Program-made: the position numbers and the translations under genes
The notes under the pieces: generated by a model
The model's database searches: none
What the model was told of the DNA's origin: nothing
The model's input: the letters and a program-made list of their open reading frames with translations, nothing else
Shown: piece by piece, positions 1 through 5,752 of the stretch
Position numbering within the stretch: the stretch's first letter is position 1
Layout of the letters: each line of letters opens with the position of its first letter
Origin: Saprospirales bacterium
Lineage (GTDB): Bacteria > Bacteroidota > Bacteroidia > Chitinophagales > Saprospiraceae
Length of the DNA: 5,752 nucleotides
Assembly: GCA_003448025.1 (NCBI GenBank)
Contig: DLXL01000320.1
Span: 1 to 5,752 of the forward strand
Direction of reading: 5' to 3'

Positions 1-46
1 ACACCCAAACACCCAAACACTCAAACACTCAAACACCCAAACCAAC
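1..46. repeat. Tandem octamer repeat, about five copies, open at left edge
   Basis: The plus strand reads as consecutive 8-base units ACCCAAAC, ACCCAAAC, ACTCAAAC, ACTCAAAC, ACCCAAAC (3-42), preceded by AC, which is the end of another unit, and followed by CAAC. The only variation is C or T at the third base. On the coding (minus) strand the unit is GTTTGGGT or GTTTGAGT, and it starts four bases after the ftsY stop codon. The array runs off the window, so its true copy number is unknown. It has no dyad symmetry and is not itself an intrinsic terminator. Confidence 0.9.
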
Positions 47-1015
47 CTATCCAAGCTGCTTGCCTCCAAAGATAGACTCCACAAAGGCTCGCTTATTGAA
101 GATCTGAAGTTTATCTATGCTTTCTCCTACACCTATGTACCGGATAGGGATTTTAAACTGATCGCTGATACTAATGGCAACACCTCCCTTTGCGGTTCCG
201 TCGAGTTTGGTGAGTGCCAGGCAGGTGATCGGGGCCACTTCGGTAAATTGTTTGGCTTGCTCCTGGGCATTTTGGCCGGTGCTGGCATCTAATACCAGGA
301 GGACATCATGCGGAGCTCCTGGCAGATTTTTCTCAATACTACGGTGGATCTTACCCAATTCCAGCATCAAATGGCTTTTGTTATGCAAACGCCCCGCAGT
401 ATCGATGATGGCCACATCGCATTGGTTGTCAACTGCATATTTAGTGGCCTCAAAAGCAACAGCTGCCGGATCGGCCTGCATGCCTTTGGAATAAAAATCA
501 CAGCCTACACGGTCTGCCCAGATTTTGAGTTGATCCACGGCTGCTGCCCGGAAGGTATCTGCTGCGCCCAATACAACCTTATAGCCACGTTGTTTGAGCT
601 GATAAGCCAACTTTCCAATAGTAGTGGTTTTGCCCACTCCATTCACTCCAATCACCAACAGTACATAGGGGCGCTTACCTGCCGGCGGATCAAAATCCTC
701 TACATCACTGGTGTTGTTCTCCGCAAGGAGGTCAACGATCTCGTCCCTAAGGATTTCATTTAACTCAGCAGCATTCACGTATTTATCGCGACTTGCCCGG
801 TTTTCAATTCGTTCAATGATTTTAATAGCGGTATCAAGGCCTACATCGCTTGAGATCAGAATGCTTTCCAATTCATCCAGTACCTCTATATCTATCGTGC
901 TTTTGCCTGCAATAGCCCGGTTAATCTTTCCAAAGAGGCCTTCCTTGGTTTTTTCAAGTCCTTTATCAAGGTCTTCTTTCTTGTCTTTGCTAAAAAATTT
1001 GTCAAAAAAGCCCAT
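47..1015 (-). CDS. ftsY: Signal recognition particle receptor GTPase FtsY
   Basis: FtsY is the SRP receptor. At the inner membrane it docks Ffh-bound ribosomes, and reciprocal GTP hydrolysis hands the nascent chain to SecYEG. The 322-residue protein has a short lysine-rich N-terminus (1-30), a helical N domain (about 31-105) and the G domain (about 115-320). All SRP-GTPase motifs are intact: P-loop GVNGVGKTT (123-131), DTFRAAA (153-159), DTAGR (205-209), TKLDG (269-273) and the closing GVGE (295-298). The long acidic A domain of the E. coli protein is absent, as is usual outside enterobacteria. The start is set by the MGFF opening typical of Bacteroidota FtsY; no Shine-Dalgarno is visible upstream. 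It lies 39 bases after the response-regulator gene on the same strand with no terminator between, so the two may be cotranscribed. Ffh is excluded because there is no M domain. Identification is near certain. Confidence 0.98.
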   Translation of the reverse strand: MGFFDKFFSKDKKEDLDKGLEKTKEGLFGKINRAIAGKSTIDIEVLDELESILISSDVGLDTAIKIIERIENRASRDKYVNAAELNEILRDEIVDLLAENNTSDVEDFDPPAGKRPYVLLVIGVNGVGKTTTIGKLAYQLKQRGYKVVLGAADTFRAAAVDQLKIWADRVGCDFYSKGMQADPAAVAFEATKYAVDNQCDVAIIDTAGRLHNKSHLMLELGKIHRSIEKNLPGAPHDVLLVLDASTGQNAQEQAKQFTEVAPITCLALTKLDGTAKGGVAISISDQFKIPIRYIGVGESIDKLQIFNKRAFVESIFGGKQLG

Positions 1016-1026
1016 TATTCAGGGGT

Positions 1027-1036
1027 TAAACGTTTA
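1027..1036. other. 10-bp perfect palindrome between response regulator and ftsY
   Basis: TAAACGTTTA is a perfect 10-base palindrome centred in the 39-base gap upstream of ftsY; its near edge is 11 bases before the ATG. It could be a small operator or chance. No T-tract follows on either strand, so it is not a terminator. Confidence 0.3.
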
Positions 1037-1054
1037 TGATTTTTGGACACGACC

Positions 1055-1828
1055 TCACTTCCAGGTCTCTCCATGAGTGCGCTTAAGCGCGTCCATGAGG
1101 TTAACTTTTTGACGCCTGGACACTTCAATACTGTCGCCATTTTCCATGATAAGAAATCCACCTTCACCTTTGATGTAGGTCTTCATGAAGTTCATATTCA
1201 CGATATGCTTCTTGTGTACCCGAACGAAATTGAAACCATTCAGGGCATCTTCATAAGCTTTTATGGTTCGGCTGGCTGTTATCCGGTTTCCGCCATTCAG
1301 TAAAAAATGTGTATAATTGTTCTCAGCCTCCAGTCGTGTGATATCGGATAAGCGAACGAAATGAACGCCATCCATAGCTGAAATGCCGATTTTGTTAAAG
1401 GCATTGGGCGCATTTGGGTTGTAGGTTTGCTGAAGTACTTCCAGTCGCGCCTTGGTTTCTGTGTTGCGTGGCTTAATTCGACTAACGGCTCTTATTAATT
1501 CTTCCCGTTCAATGGGTTTGGTTACATAATCAATGGCTGCAAACTCAAATGCCCGAATGGCATATTTATCATAAGCAGTAACAAAAATGATGTCAAATGG
1601 TACTTCTTCCAGTTGTTGGAGTGACTGGAAGACCAGGCCGTCTGGCAGGCTTATGTCCAGAAAGGCAACATCAAATCGGTTGTCGCGGTCATCAGCCAAT
1701 CGGAGTAAATCGGCGTTAGACCCGCCTTCTGCTACAACATCCACCTCCGGGCAACACATGCGCAGGAGATTTTTCAGGTTTTCAAGGCCTTCGGGTTCGT
1801 CTTCGATAATAAGTGCGCGTGTAACCAT
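1055..1828 (-). CDS. LytTR-family two-component response regulator
   Basis: This is a 257-residue cytoplasmic transcription regulator of the LytR/AlgR class. The N-terminal receiver domain (about 3-120) has the full phosphorylation site: acidic pair E9/D10, phospho-acceptor D58 in FLDISLPDG, T84 in FVTAYD and K104 in VTKPI. A linker (about 120-144) leads to a LytTR DNA-binding domain (about 145-250), recognised by RLEAENNYTHF (165-175), the ITASRTIKAYE stretch, FVRVHKKHIVN (201-211) and EVSRRQK (235-241). In this family the usual partner is a membrane-bound LytS/YehU-type kinase; none is in this window. The start MVTRALIIEDE is the normal receiver opening, and no other start fits. No Shine-Dalgarno is visible. 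It is probably the first gene of a unit with ftsY, since a strong terminator lies 119 bases upstream of its start. Family is certain; target genes and stimulus cannot be told from sequence. Confidence 0.95.
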   Translation of the reverse strand: MVTRALIIEDEPEGLENLKNLLRMCCPEVDVVAEGGSNADLLRLADDRDNRFDVAFLDISLPDGLVFQSLQQLEEVPFDIIFVTAYDKYAIRAFEFAAIDYVTKPIEREELIRAVSRIKPRNTETKARLEVLQQTYNPNAPNAFNKIGISAMDGVHFVRLSDITRLEAENNYTHFLLNGGNRITASRTIKAYEDALNGFNFVRVHKKHIVNMNFMKTYIKGEGGFLIMENGDSIEVSRRQKVNLMDALKRTHGETWK

Positions 1829-1947
1829 GGTAATAGGCGGTTGATCGTTAATCGATAATGAGGGAGTGAAAGGTAGATTATTTGTTTAGGTTAGCGCAAA
1901 AATCTGCTTTTTATTTTAAAAGACAGCATATAGAATGAGCGAGTACC
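1829..1947 (-). promoter_or_regulatory. Probable promoter region of the response regulator-ftsY unit
   Basis: A promoter is expected here because the preceding gene is terminated at 1948-1988. The best match to the Bacteroidota -7 element TAnnTTTG on the minus strand is GATTTTTG (about 1898-1905), which misses the first T. No TTG lies at the expected -33 spacing. The region is AT-rich, but the exact promoter is not resolved. Confidence 0.3.
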
Positions 1948-1988
1948 AAAAAAAGAGCCTGTCAAAGTTCAAAAAACTTTGACAGGCT
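1948..1988 (-). terminator. Strong intrinsic terminator of the lytic transglycosylase gene
   Basis: Two 14-base arms (1956-1969 and 1975-1988) pair perfectly around a 5-base loop. On the minus strand the stem reads AGCCTGTCAAAGTT, loop TTTTG, AACTTTGACAGGCT, and is followed by C and seven Ts (complement of 1948-1954). The hairpin begins 39 bases after the transglycosylase stop codon. The plus-strand side has no T-tract, so termination should act only on leftward transcription. It separates the transglycosylase from the response regulator-ftsY unit. Confidence 0.92.
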
Positions 1989-2027
1989 TGAAAACATCGG
2001 AATTAATCTGGTTTTGACCAAATCAAA

Positions 2028-3539
2028 TCAATACTCCCTGATCTTCAATCTGGAACCAAATCTAACCTGATCTACGTTGTTTAGTTTTTTCAGACTCTCT
2101 ACAGAAGTAGCATATTGCCGGGCAATATCTTCCAGCGATTCATTTCTGCGCACGGTATGATATTGATATTGTTTGGGCTGAGTAGTTTGCTCCTCCTGGG
2201 GCGCCAGAGCACTTTGTTGCCCGCTCCCCGGGTTGGTTTTCCCATTGGGGCTGGAGGAGGATTTGGAGGGTGCAGCGGGTTTTGCGGCAGGGGTAGTGGT
2301 CATTGGTGCTTCAATTCGAAGGCCGGAGTGTTTTTGAATATACACCGGGCGATACAACTTGATCAATTGACCAGGTTGTACGAAATTGGATTCCATATCA
2401 TTCCACGACTTGATCTGAACACCAGACAAGCCCAGACGAGCTGCAAACTGATCTACGTGTTCCATATTTTGTGGTTTGGCTTTACTGATCCAGTATCTGC
2501 CATCGCCATTATCTGCACTGGTATATTTTTCAATGCTTTCAAGTTTATACTTTCGGGCACTGCTTACAGAATTCAGATAACGAATGAATGCTGGCATAAC
2601 CCGTTCTGGAACAATGACATAGTGGCCGTCTGTTGTAGGTGGAACATAATCCCGCTTAAAACCGGGGTTAAGATCCTTAATCACTTCATAAGCGATTCCC
2701 GTAGCATCAGCTATATCGCGGAAAGAGATCCCTTCATACACATTCACGTAATCTGTCAGTTGAAGATCCAGATCCGGATCGTTAGGCATAAGGCCATGCA
2801 GATGAAAATAGTTGCAGATGTAGGTAGCTGCAATAAACGCAGGCACATAGTTGCGGGTTTCAGCTGGAAGATATCGCTGGATGCTCCAGAAATTTCTGCT
2901 TCCTGCGCGGCGAATAGCTGAATTCACACGACCGGATCCGCTGTTATAAGCTGCCAGGGCAAGCGCCCAGTCATCAAAATGATTGTAAAGGTCGCGCAGG
3001 TGGCGTGCAGCAGCATCAGTACTCTTCACCGGATTGCTGCGGTCCTCTACGGCGCTGTTTGTTTTGAGTCCGTACTCACTGCCAGTACTTGGCATGAATT
3101 GCCATAAACCAGTGGCGCCTACCCGAGAAACCGCTTTTGGGTTCAAGGCTGATTCAACCACGGAAAGGAATTTAAGATCTTCCGGAACGCCGTATTCCCG
3201 CATTTTAGCTTCGTAAAGTGGGAAGTATGTCAGGCGTTTTCCCAGCATATTGCGCGATTTTTCGGTTTGTGACTGTACGTAGGTAAAGATGTACCCTTTT
3301 ACTACAGCGGTGGCGCGCAAATCCAGACAACTGGTGAGTTCACCCAGCCTTTCCTTTAAAATTTCATCTGTGATGACGATGGAAGTCCCTCCTTTGGCCA
3401 CCAGGATATCTGATGTGTCTGCCGGTTCTTCAAGGTCTGACAACTGAACAACTTCTTCTTTTTGTGCGAATGCTGCCACTTGGGTCAACACAATTAAGGC
3501 GAACGTCAGCCAATACGATACGGTCTTGTTTAACTGCAT
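2028..3539 (-). CDS. MltD-like membrane-bound/periplasmic lytic transglycosylase with LysM domain
   Basis: This is a 503-residue exported murein hydrolase that cleaves the MurNAc-GlcNAc bond to leave 1,6-anhydro-MurNAc ends. Residues 1-25 form a Sec signal peptide with a probable cut after AFA (23-25). There is no lipobox cysteine, unlike the E. coli MltD lipoprotein. The SLT catalytic domain spans about 105-240: catalytic E129 in VVESALNP, GLWQFMPSTG (144-153), AAYNSGSGRV (196-205) and NYVPAFIA (230-237). Residues about 263-312 and 348-398 look like two diverged LysM-type modules, then a Ser/Pro/Thr/Gln-rich linker (about 412-457) and a clear C-terminal LysM (459-502, YHTVRRNESLEDIARQY) for peptidoglycan binding. 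The gene is flanked by a strong terminator downstream and a hairpin-bearing leader upstream, so it is probably transcribed alone. The start is chosen because it opens the signal peptide; no Shine-Dalgarno is seen. Function is firm at family level; the symbol mltD is not assigned because Bacteroidota carry several paralogues. Confidence 0.95.
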   Translation of the reverse strand: MQLNKTVSYWLTFALIVLTQVAAFAQKEEVVQLSDLEEPADTSDILVAKGGTSIVITDEILKERLGELTSCLDLRATAVVKGYIFTYVQSQTEKSRNMLGKRLTYFPLYEAKMREYGVPEDLKFLSVVESALNPKAVSRVGATGLWQFMPSTGSEYGLKTNSAVEDRSNPVKSTDAAARHLRDLYNHFDDWALALAAYNSGSGRVNSAIRRAGSRNFWSIQRYLPAETRNYVPAFIAATYICNYFHLHGLMPNDPDLDLQLTDYVNVYEGISFRDIADATGIAYEVIKDLNPGFKRDYVPPTTDGHYVIVPERVMPAFIRYLNSVSSARKYKLESIEKYTSADNGDGRYWISKAKPQNMEHVDQFAARLGLSGVQIKSWNDMESNFVQPGQLIKLYRPVYIQKHSGLRIEAPMTTTPAAKPAAPSKSSSSPNGKTNPGSGQQSALAPQEEQTTQPKQYQYHTVRRNESLEDIARQYATSVESLKKLNNVDQVRFGSRLKIREY

Positions 3540-3587
3540 GGTTTGTTCAACTTCTTTACGGTTTACAATAAGTAAGAGCGTTTTTAG

Positions 3588-3613
3588 AAAAAAACCTCTG
3601 TCTCAGGGCAGAG
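3588..3613 (-). terminator. Weak hairpin plus T7 in the leader of the transglycosylase gene
   Basis: On the minus strand CTCTG (3609-3613) pairs with CAGAG (3596-3600) across an 8-base loop, then one G and seven Ts (complement of 3588-3594). An alternative small stem GGGC-TCT-GCCC overlaps the same place. The stem is short, so it could be a weak terminator for the gene to the right, 258 bases past its stop, or a leader structure of the transglycosylase, ending about 48 bases before its ATG. The sequence cannot decide between these. Confidence 0.4.
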
Positions 3614-3652
3614 CCCCGAAATCCATGAACTTAAATTTGGTTGAGCTGGAAG

Positions 3653-3674
3653 AAAAACAGGCAAAAAAGGCCTG
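3653..3674 (-). terminator. Possible weak intrinsic terminator
   Basis: On the minus strand CAGGC (3670-3674) pairs with GCCTG (3658-3662) around a 7-base loop rich in T, followed by five Ts (complement of 3653-3657). The five G/C-rich pairs are few but stable. It may help end transcription of the secreted protein gene, together with the second hairpin 40 bases further on. Confidence 0.4.
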
Positions 3675-3870
3675 ATAACCGGTCTGTTACTCTGCGTGTA
3701 AGAGGTGGTCAAACGACCAATGGAATAAAATAGTTGTAATGGGAGGGCAAAAATCTTACACAATTTTCACGTTTTACACACTTGAGGTGTTAAAATTACA
3801 ATTCATTAAGGATTTAATCATGTGAACTATAATTTTGCTTCCAGTACTATGCAGTTTAATAGTTTATAGT

Positions 3871-5752
3871 TTATGGTATATATAGAATTTTTCCAGACGT
3901 TTGATCTGTTTTCCAATAGTATATACCGGCATTTTTAAATAATGCAGATTCGAGGTGGGCAACTTCTTTTGGGAGCATTATTTTGCGCCAAATGGGTCTG
4001 CCTAAAGCATCCAGGATCTCTAACAGCCCACCTTGCTGAGATTGGAACCAGAAGCCATCCTTACCGAAAGGATTTGGATAAGCCAGATCGATGCTTTGTG
4101 TAACCTGATTCAATACAGGTAAAAGGGCAACTCCAGTTGATGTGTAAGCAAGTGAAGTAGTGGGTTGGTTACCCAATGTAAGAATAGGTGGCTGCTGGGC
4201 AGCCAGGAGGGAATGGAAAACCAGCTTAAAAAGGGGCAATGGCTCATGATTTGATCCAGGGGTAGCCGAGCCGTGAGCAACACTGATCCATCCGTCCTGC
4301 AGCTTGCTCAAGCCAAAATGATCCTCAGTTAGTTCTTGCCAGATAGGTTGGATTAACTCCAGTTGCCATTGTAAAGGATCAAATCCAAGAGAGGTTTGAA
4401 ATGCACTGAAATCAGGCTGAGTTGCCCATAACGTTGCAATCCAGGTTTCTCCATTTTGTAACCATTCCACTTGTATTGGCCATGGCTTGTCCGTTCGTTC
4501 TTCTCCAATACCTGAAAAGCCGGGAATAGCAGAGTTGTTTACATCGCCTACTTTTAGACCGGTAAAATTCAGGTTGGATAAAGGACTAGTTAGCACCTGT
4601 ACATCCAGCGTTTCCGGAAACCCCCATTGGAAAGGATTCATGGGGTTCAGAAAAGTATGTTCATCCGGGATGAATCTCCAGGAGGTGTTATTGGCAAAGG
4701 CTGTATCAATCCCCAGAATTAATTTCCGCAATTGAACAATGTCGAAAGTGGTAATACTTCCAGAGCGGTTGGCATCTGCTGCGATGATCTTGTACGGACT
4801 GTTCAGAGGTTCAAGGGCCAGGATATGTTTGGAAATCAACACTAAATCATAGGTGGTTAATCCATTTAACGGGTTGTCGTTGCGCACGGGCGTTAGGGTA
4901 TAGGCTGTACACCCAGGTACATTGTTGGCTGAAAACAAGCCGTTTGGATTGCTTAATACATTCTGAACCGTTACCGCTTCTATGCCTGCACCCATTTCAT
5001 CCCGGATGTTACCTGATAGGGAAACATTTACAGGCTGTTGTTGCACAAAAATGGAGTCCAGCGGAAATGTCCATATCCCACGGGCAAATGTGGCAGCAAC
5101 CAATTCTTTTTTAACAGGGTTATGTGTAAAATCAAATACCGGAAGATAGGGCATATTGCCTCCCAGTCTGCTCCAAAAATCACCTCCATTGGTGGTGTAA
5201 TACACTCCGGCATCTGTAGCTGCTATCAGTACCTCATCGGAGTATCCGGGCAACACAAACAGGTCATTCACAGGTACCTGGGGTAAATCAGAGCTGATAT
5301 TGTGCCAGGTATTACCATTGTCGTCAGACCGGTGTATGTGTGGAATATTTTCATTGTCGCGGAACCCGGAATGGGTAACGAAGATCCGGTTACTCAGGGT
5401 TGGCGAGTAATGCACAGAGGTAACATAGCGTAATGGCAGGCCGGGCGAGATATCCGCCCAGTTACCATTGGCATCCCTGCGCCATACATTTCCGTCAGAA
5501 GTTCCTGCTACCAGTTTGTTGGGGGTCACAGGCGATTCATTCAGGCAGGAAACGGTGTGGAAACGGGGATCCAGGATGAGCCCTTTGGTCAGATCTCCGG
5601 AAACGGGTCCCCAGCCGGTACCCTGATCTTTGGCATATGCCCGAAAGGTGGCTGCGTAAAGCCGGTTTGGGGTATGACTGCTCATAAAGAAAGGCGTATC
5701 CCAGTTGGTTCGATCAGAGGTTCCAAGTGCCCGGTTGCCGAATTGCCAGGAG
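3871..5752 (-). CDS. Secreted propeller-repeat protein with dockerin-like domain and T9SS sorting tail (5' end missing)
   Basis: This is the C-terminal part (626 codons seen) of a large protein exported through the type IX secretion system. The frame stays open to the window edge, and 22 codons precede the first ATG at 5685, including GTSDRTNWDTPFFM, which is typical propeller sequence, so that ATG is internal. Fragment residues 1 to about 232 are sortilin/BNR-type beta-propeller repeats with Asp-box-like motifs SDDNGNTWHNI (142-152) and TTNGGDFWSRL (186-196). Residues about 240-287 resemble a carboxypeptidase-regulatory-like fold. A dockerin-like pair of EF-hand repeats follows (about 290-349); the second loop DANRSGSITTFD (326-337) keeps the calcium ligand pattern. 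KVGDVNNSA (about 400-408) commonly trails this module. Residues about 424-525 look like a cohesin-like beta-sandwich. The T9SS type A sorting domain is at about 553-626, with YPNPF (558-562) and GIYYWK (609-614). Binding target or enzyme activity is unknown; no catalytic motif is visible. Confidence 0.9.
   Translation of the reverse strand, partial: SWQFGNRALGTSDRTNWDTPFFMSSHTPNRLYAATFRAYAKDQGTGWGPVSGDLTKGLILDPRFHTVSCLNESPVTPNKLVAGTSDGNVWRRDANGNWADISPGLPLRYVTSVHYSPTLSNRIFVTHSGFRDNENIPHIHRSDDNGNTWHNISSDLPQVPVNDLFVLPGYSDEVLIAATDAGVYYTTNGGDFWSRLGGNMPYLPVFDFTHNPVKKELVAATFARGIWTFPLDSIFVQQQPVNVSLSGNIRDEMGAGIEAVTVQNVLSNPNGLFSANNVPGCTAYTLTPVRNDNPLNGLTTYDLVLISKHILALEPLNSPYKIIAADANRSGSITTFDIVQLRKLILGIDTAFANNTSWRFIPDEHTFLNPMNPFQWGFPETLDVQVLTSPLSNLNFTGLKVGDVNNSAIPGFSGIGEERTDKPWPIQVEWLQNGETWIATLWATQPDFSAFQTSLGFDPLQWQLELIQPIWQELTEDHFGLSKLQDGWISVAHGSATPGSNHEPLPLFKLVFHSLLAAQQPPILTLGNQPTTSLAYTSTGVALLPVLNQVTQSIDLAYPNPFGKDGFWFQSQQGGLLEILDALGRPIWRKIMLPKEVAHLESALFKNAGIYYWKTDQTSGKILYIP

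Larger units (their letters stand above)
3540..3870. other. Intergenic region, 331 bases, no convincing gene
   Basis: The region is AT-rich and lies between the stop of the secreted propeller protein and the start of the transglycosylase, both on the minus strand. It contains two minus-strand hairpins with T-tracts (listed separately), a 5-bp inverted repeat TGGTC-AAAC-GACCA at 3706-3719, and three AGTTTA copies at 3853-3873 overlapping the upstream stop codon. Open frames are at most about 16 codons. The transglycosylase promoter should be here, but no good TAnnTTTG/TTG pair is found on the minus strand; the nearest -7 candidates are GATTTTTG (complement of 3749-3756) and TAATTTTA (complement of about 3791-3798). 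Confidence 0.7.

Noticed and set aside
1..46. CRISPR array or telomere-like / G-quadruplex element.
   Set aside because: The units are 8 bases with no spacers, which rules out CRISPR. Only three GGG runs are visible on the minus strand, interrupted by GAG units, so a stable quadruplex is not supported within the window.
174..1076. Several plus-strand open frames of 106-151 codons.
   Set aside because: All are antisense to ftsY, which has every GTPase motif intact; their translations show no family resemblance.
2115..2921. A 268-codon open frame on the plus strand.
   Set aside because: It lies wholly antisense to the transglycosylase gene, whose signal peptide, catalytic motifs and LysM are unmistakable. 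The antisense translation has no recognisable domain and is rich in Ile/Cys/Gly as shadows tend to be.
3625..3675. A 16-codon plus-strand ORF beginning MNLNLVELEE, faintly like a Bacteroidota peptide-precursor leader, with TAAATTTG (a perfect -7 match) nearby.
   Set aside because: It stops after 16 codons with no core peptide or GG site, the -7 match lies inside the ORF rather than upstream, no TTG is at the right spacing, and no modification or export genes are near.
3682..3716. A sigma70-like pair on the minus strand: TTGACC, 17-base spacer, TAACAG.
   Set aside because: The -10 half matches only three of six bases, and Bacteroidota promoters use a different consensus (TTG / TAnnTTTG).
5683..5685. 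ATG as the start of the propeller protein.
   Set aside because: The frame is open upstream to the window edge and its translation continues the same repeat type; there is no signal peptide after this ATG, which a T9SS substrate would need.

Overview
The window looks like ordinary chromosomal DNA of a Bacteroidota bacterium, most likely of the Saprospiria type. The evidence is a C-terminal type IX secretion (T9SS) sorting domain on an exported protein, a dockerin-like module of the kind common in Saprospiraceae, a LytTR response regulator, a LysM-bearing MltD-like transglycosylase, and a lack of clear Shine-Dalgarno sequences before the three visible start codons. The class assignment is inference from protein style; the phylum is fairly secure.

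All four genes lie on the minus strand, so they read from right to left. The right third (3871-5752) is the 3' part of a large secreted protein whose start lies beyond the window. It carries Asp-box propeller repeats, a short beta-sandwich-like stretch, a dockerin-like domain, a cohesin-like region and the T9SS sorting tail. A 331-base intergenic region (3540-3870) follows. It holds no convincing gene but has two hairpins with T-tracts on the minus strand. Next comes a complete MltD-like lytic transglycosylase (2028-3539), closed by a strong intrinsic terminator at 1948-1988. Downstream of that terminator a second unit begins: a LytTR-family response regulator (1055-1828), then, after 39 bases, ftsY (47-1015), the SRP receptor GTPase. 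The left edge (1-46) is a tandem octamer repeat that starts almost immediately after the ftsY stop codon and runs out of the window.

The genes do not form an obvious pathway. A loose common theme is the cell envelope: FtsY delivers SRP substrates to the inner membrane, the transglycosylase trims peptidoglycan, and the propeller/dockerin protein is exported through T9SS. The response regulator has no sensor kinase beside it here. I see no CRISPR array, tRNA, rRNA, insertion sequence or phage gene, and no convincing sign of an undescribed system. The points most worth a second look are the repeat abutting ftsY, the unusual ftsY neighbourhood, the hairpin-rich leader of the transglycosylase, and the dockerin plus cohesin-like architecture of the partial secreted protein.
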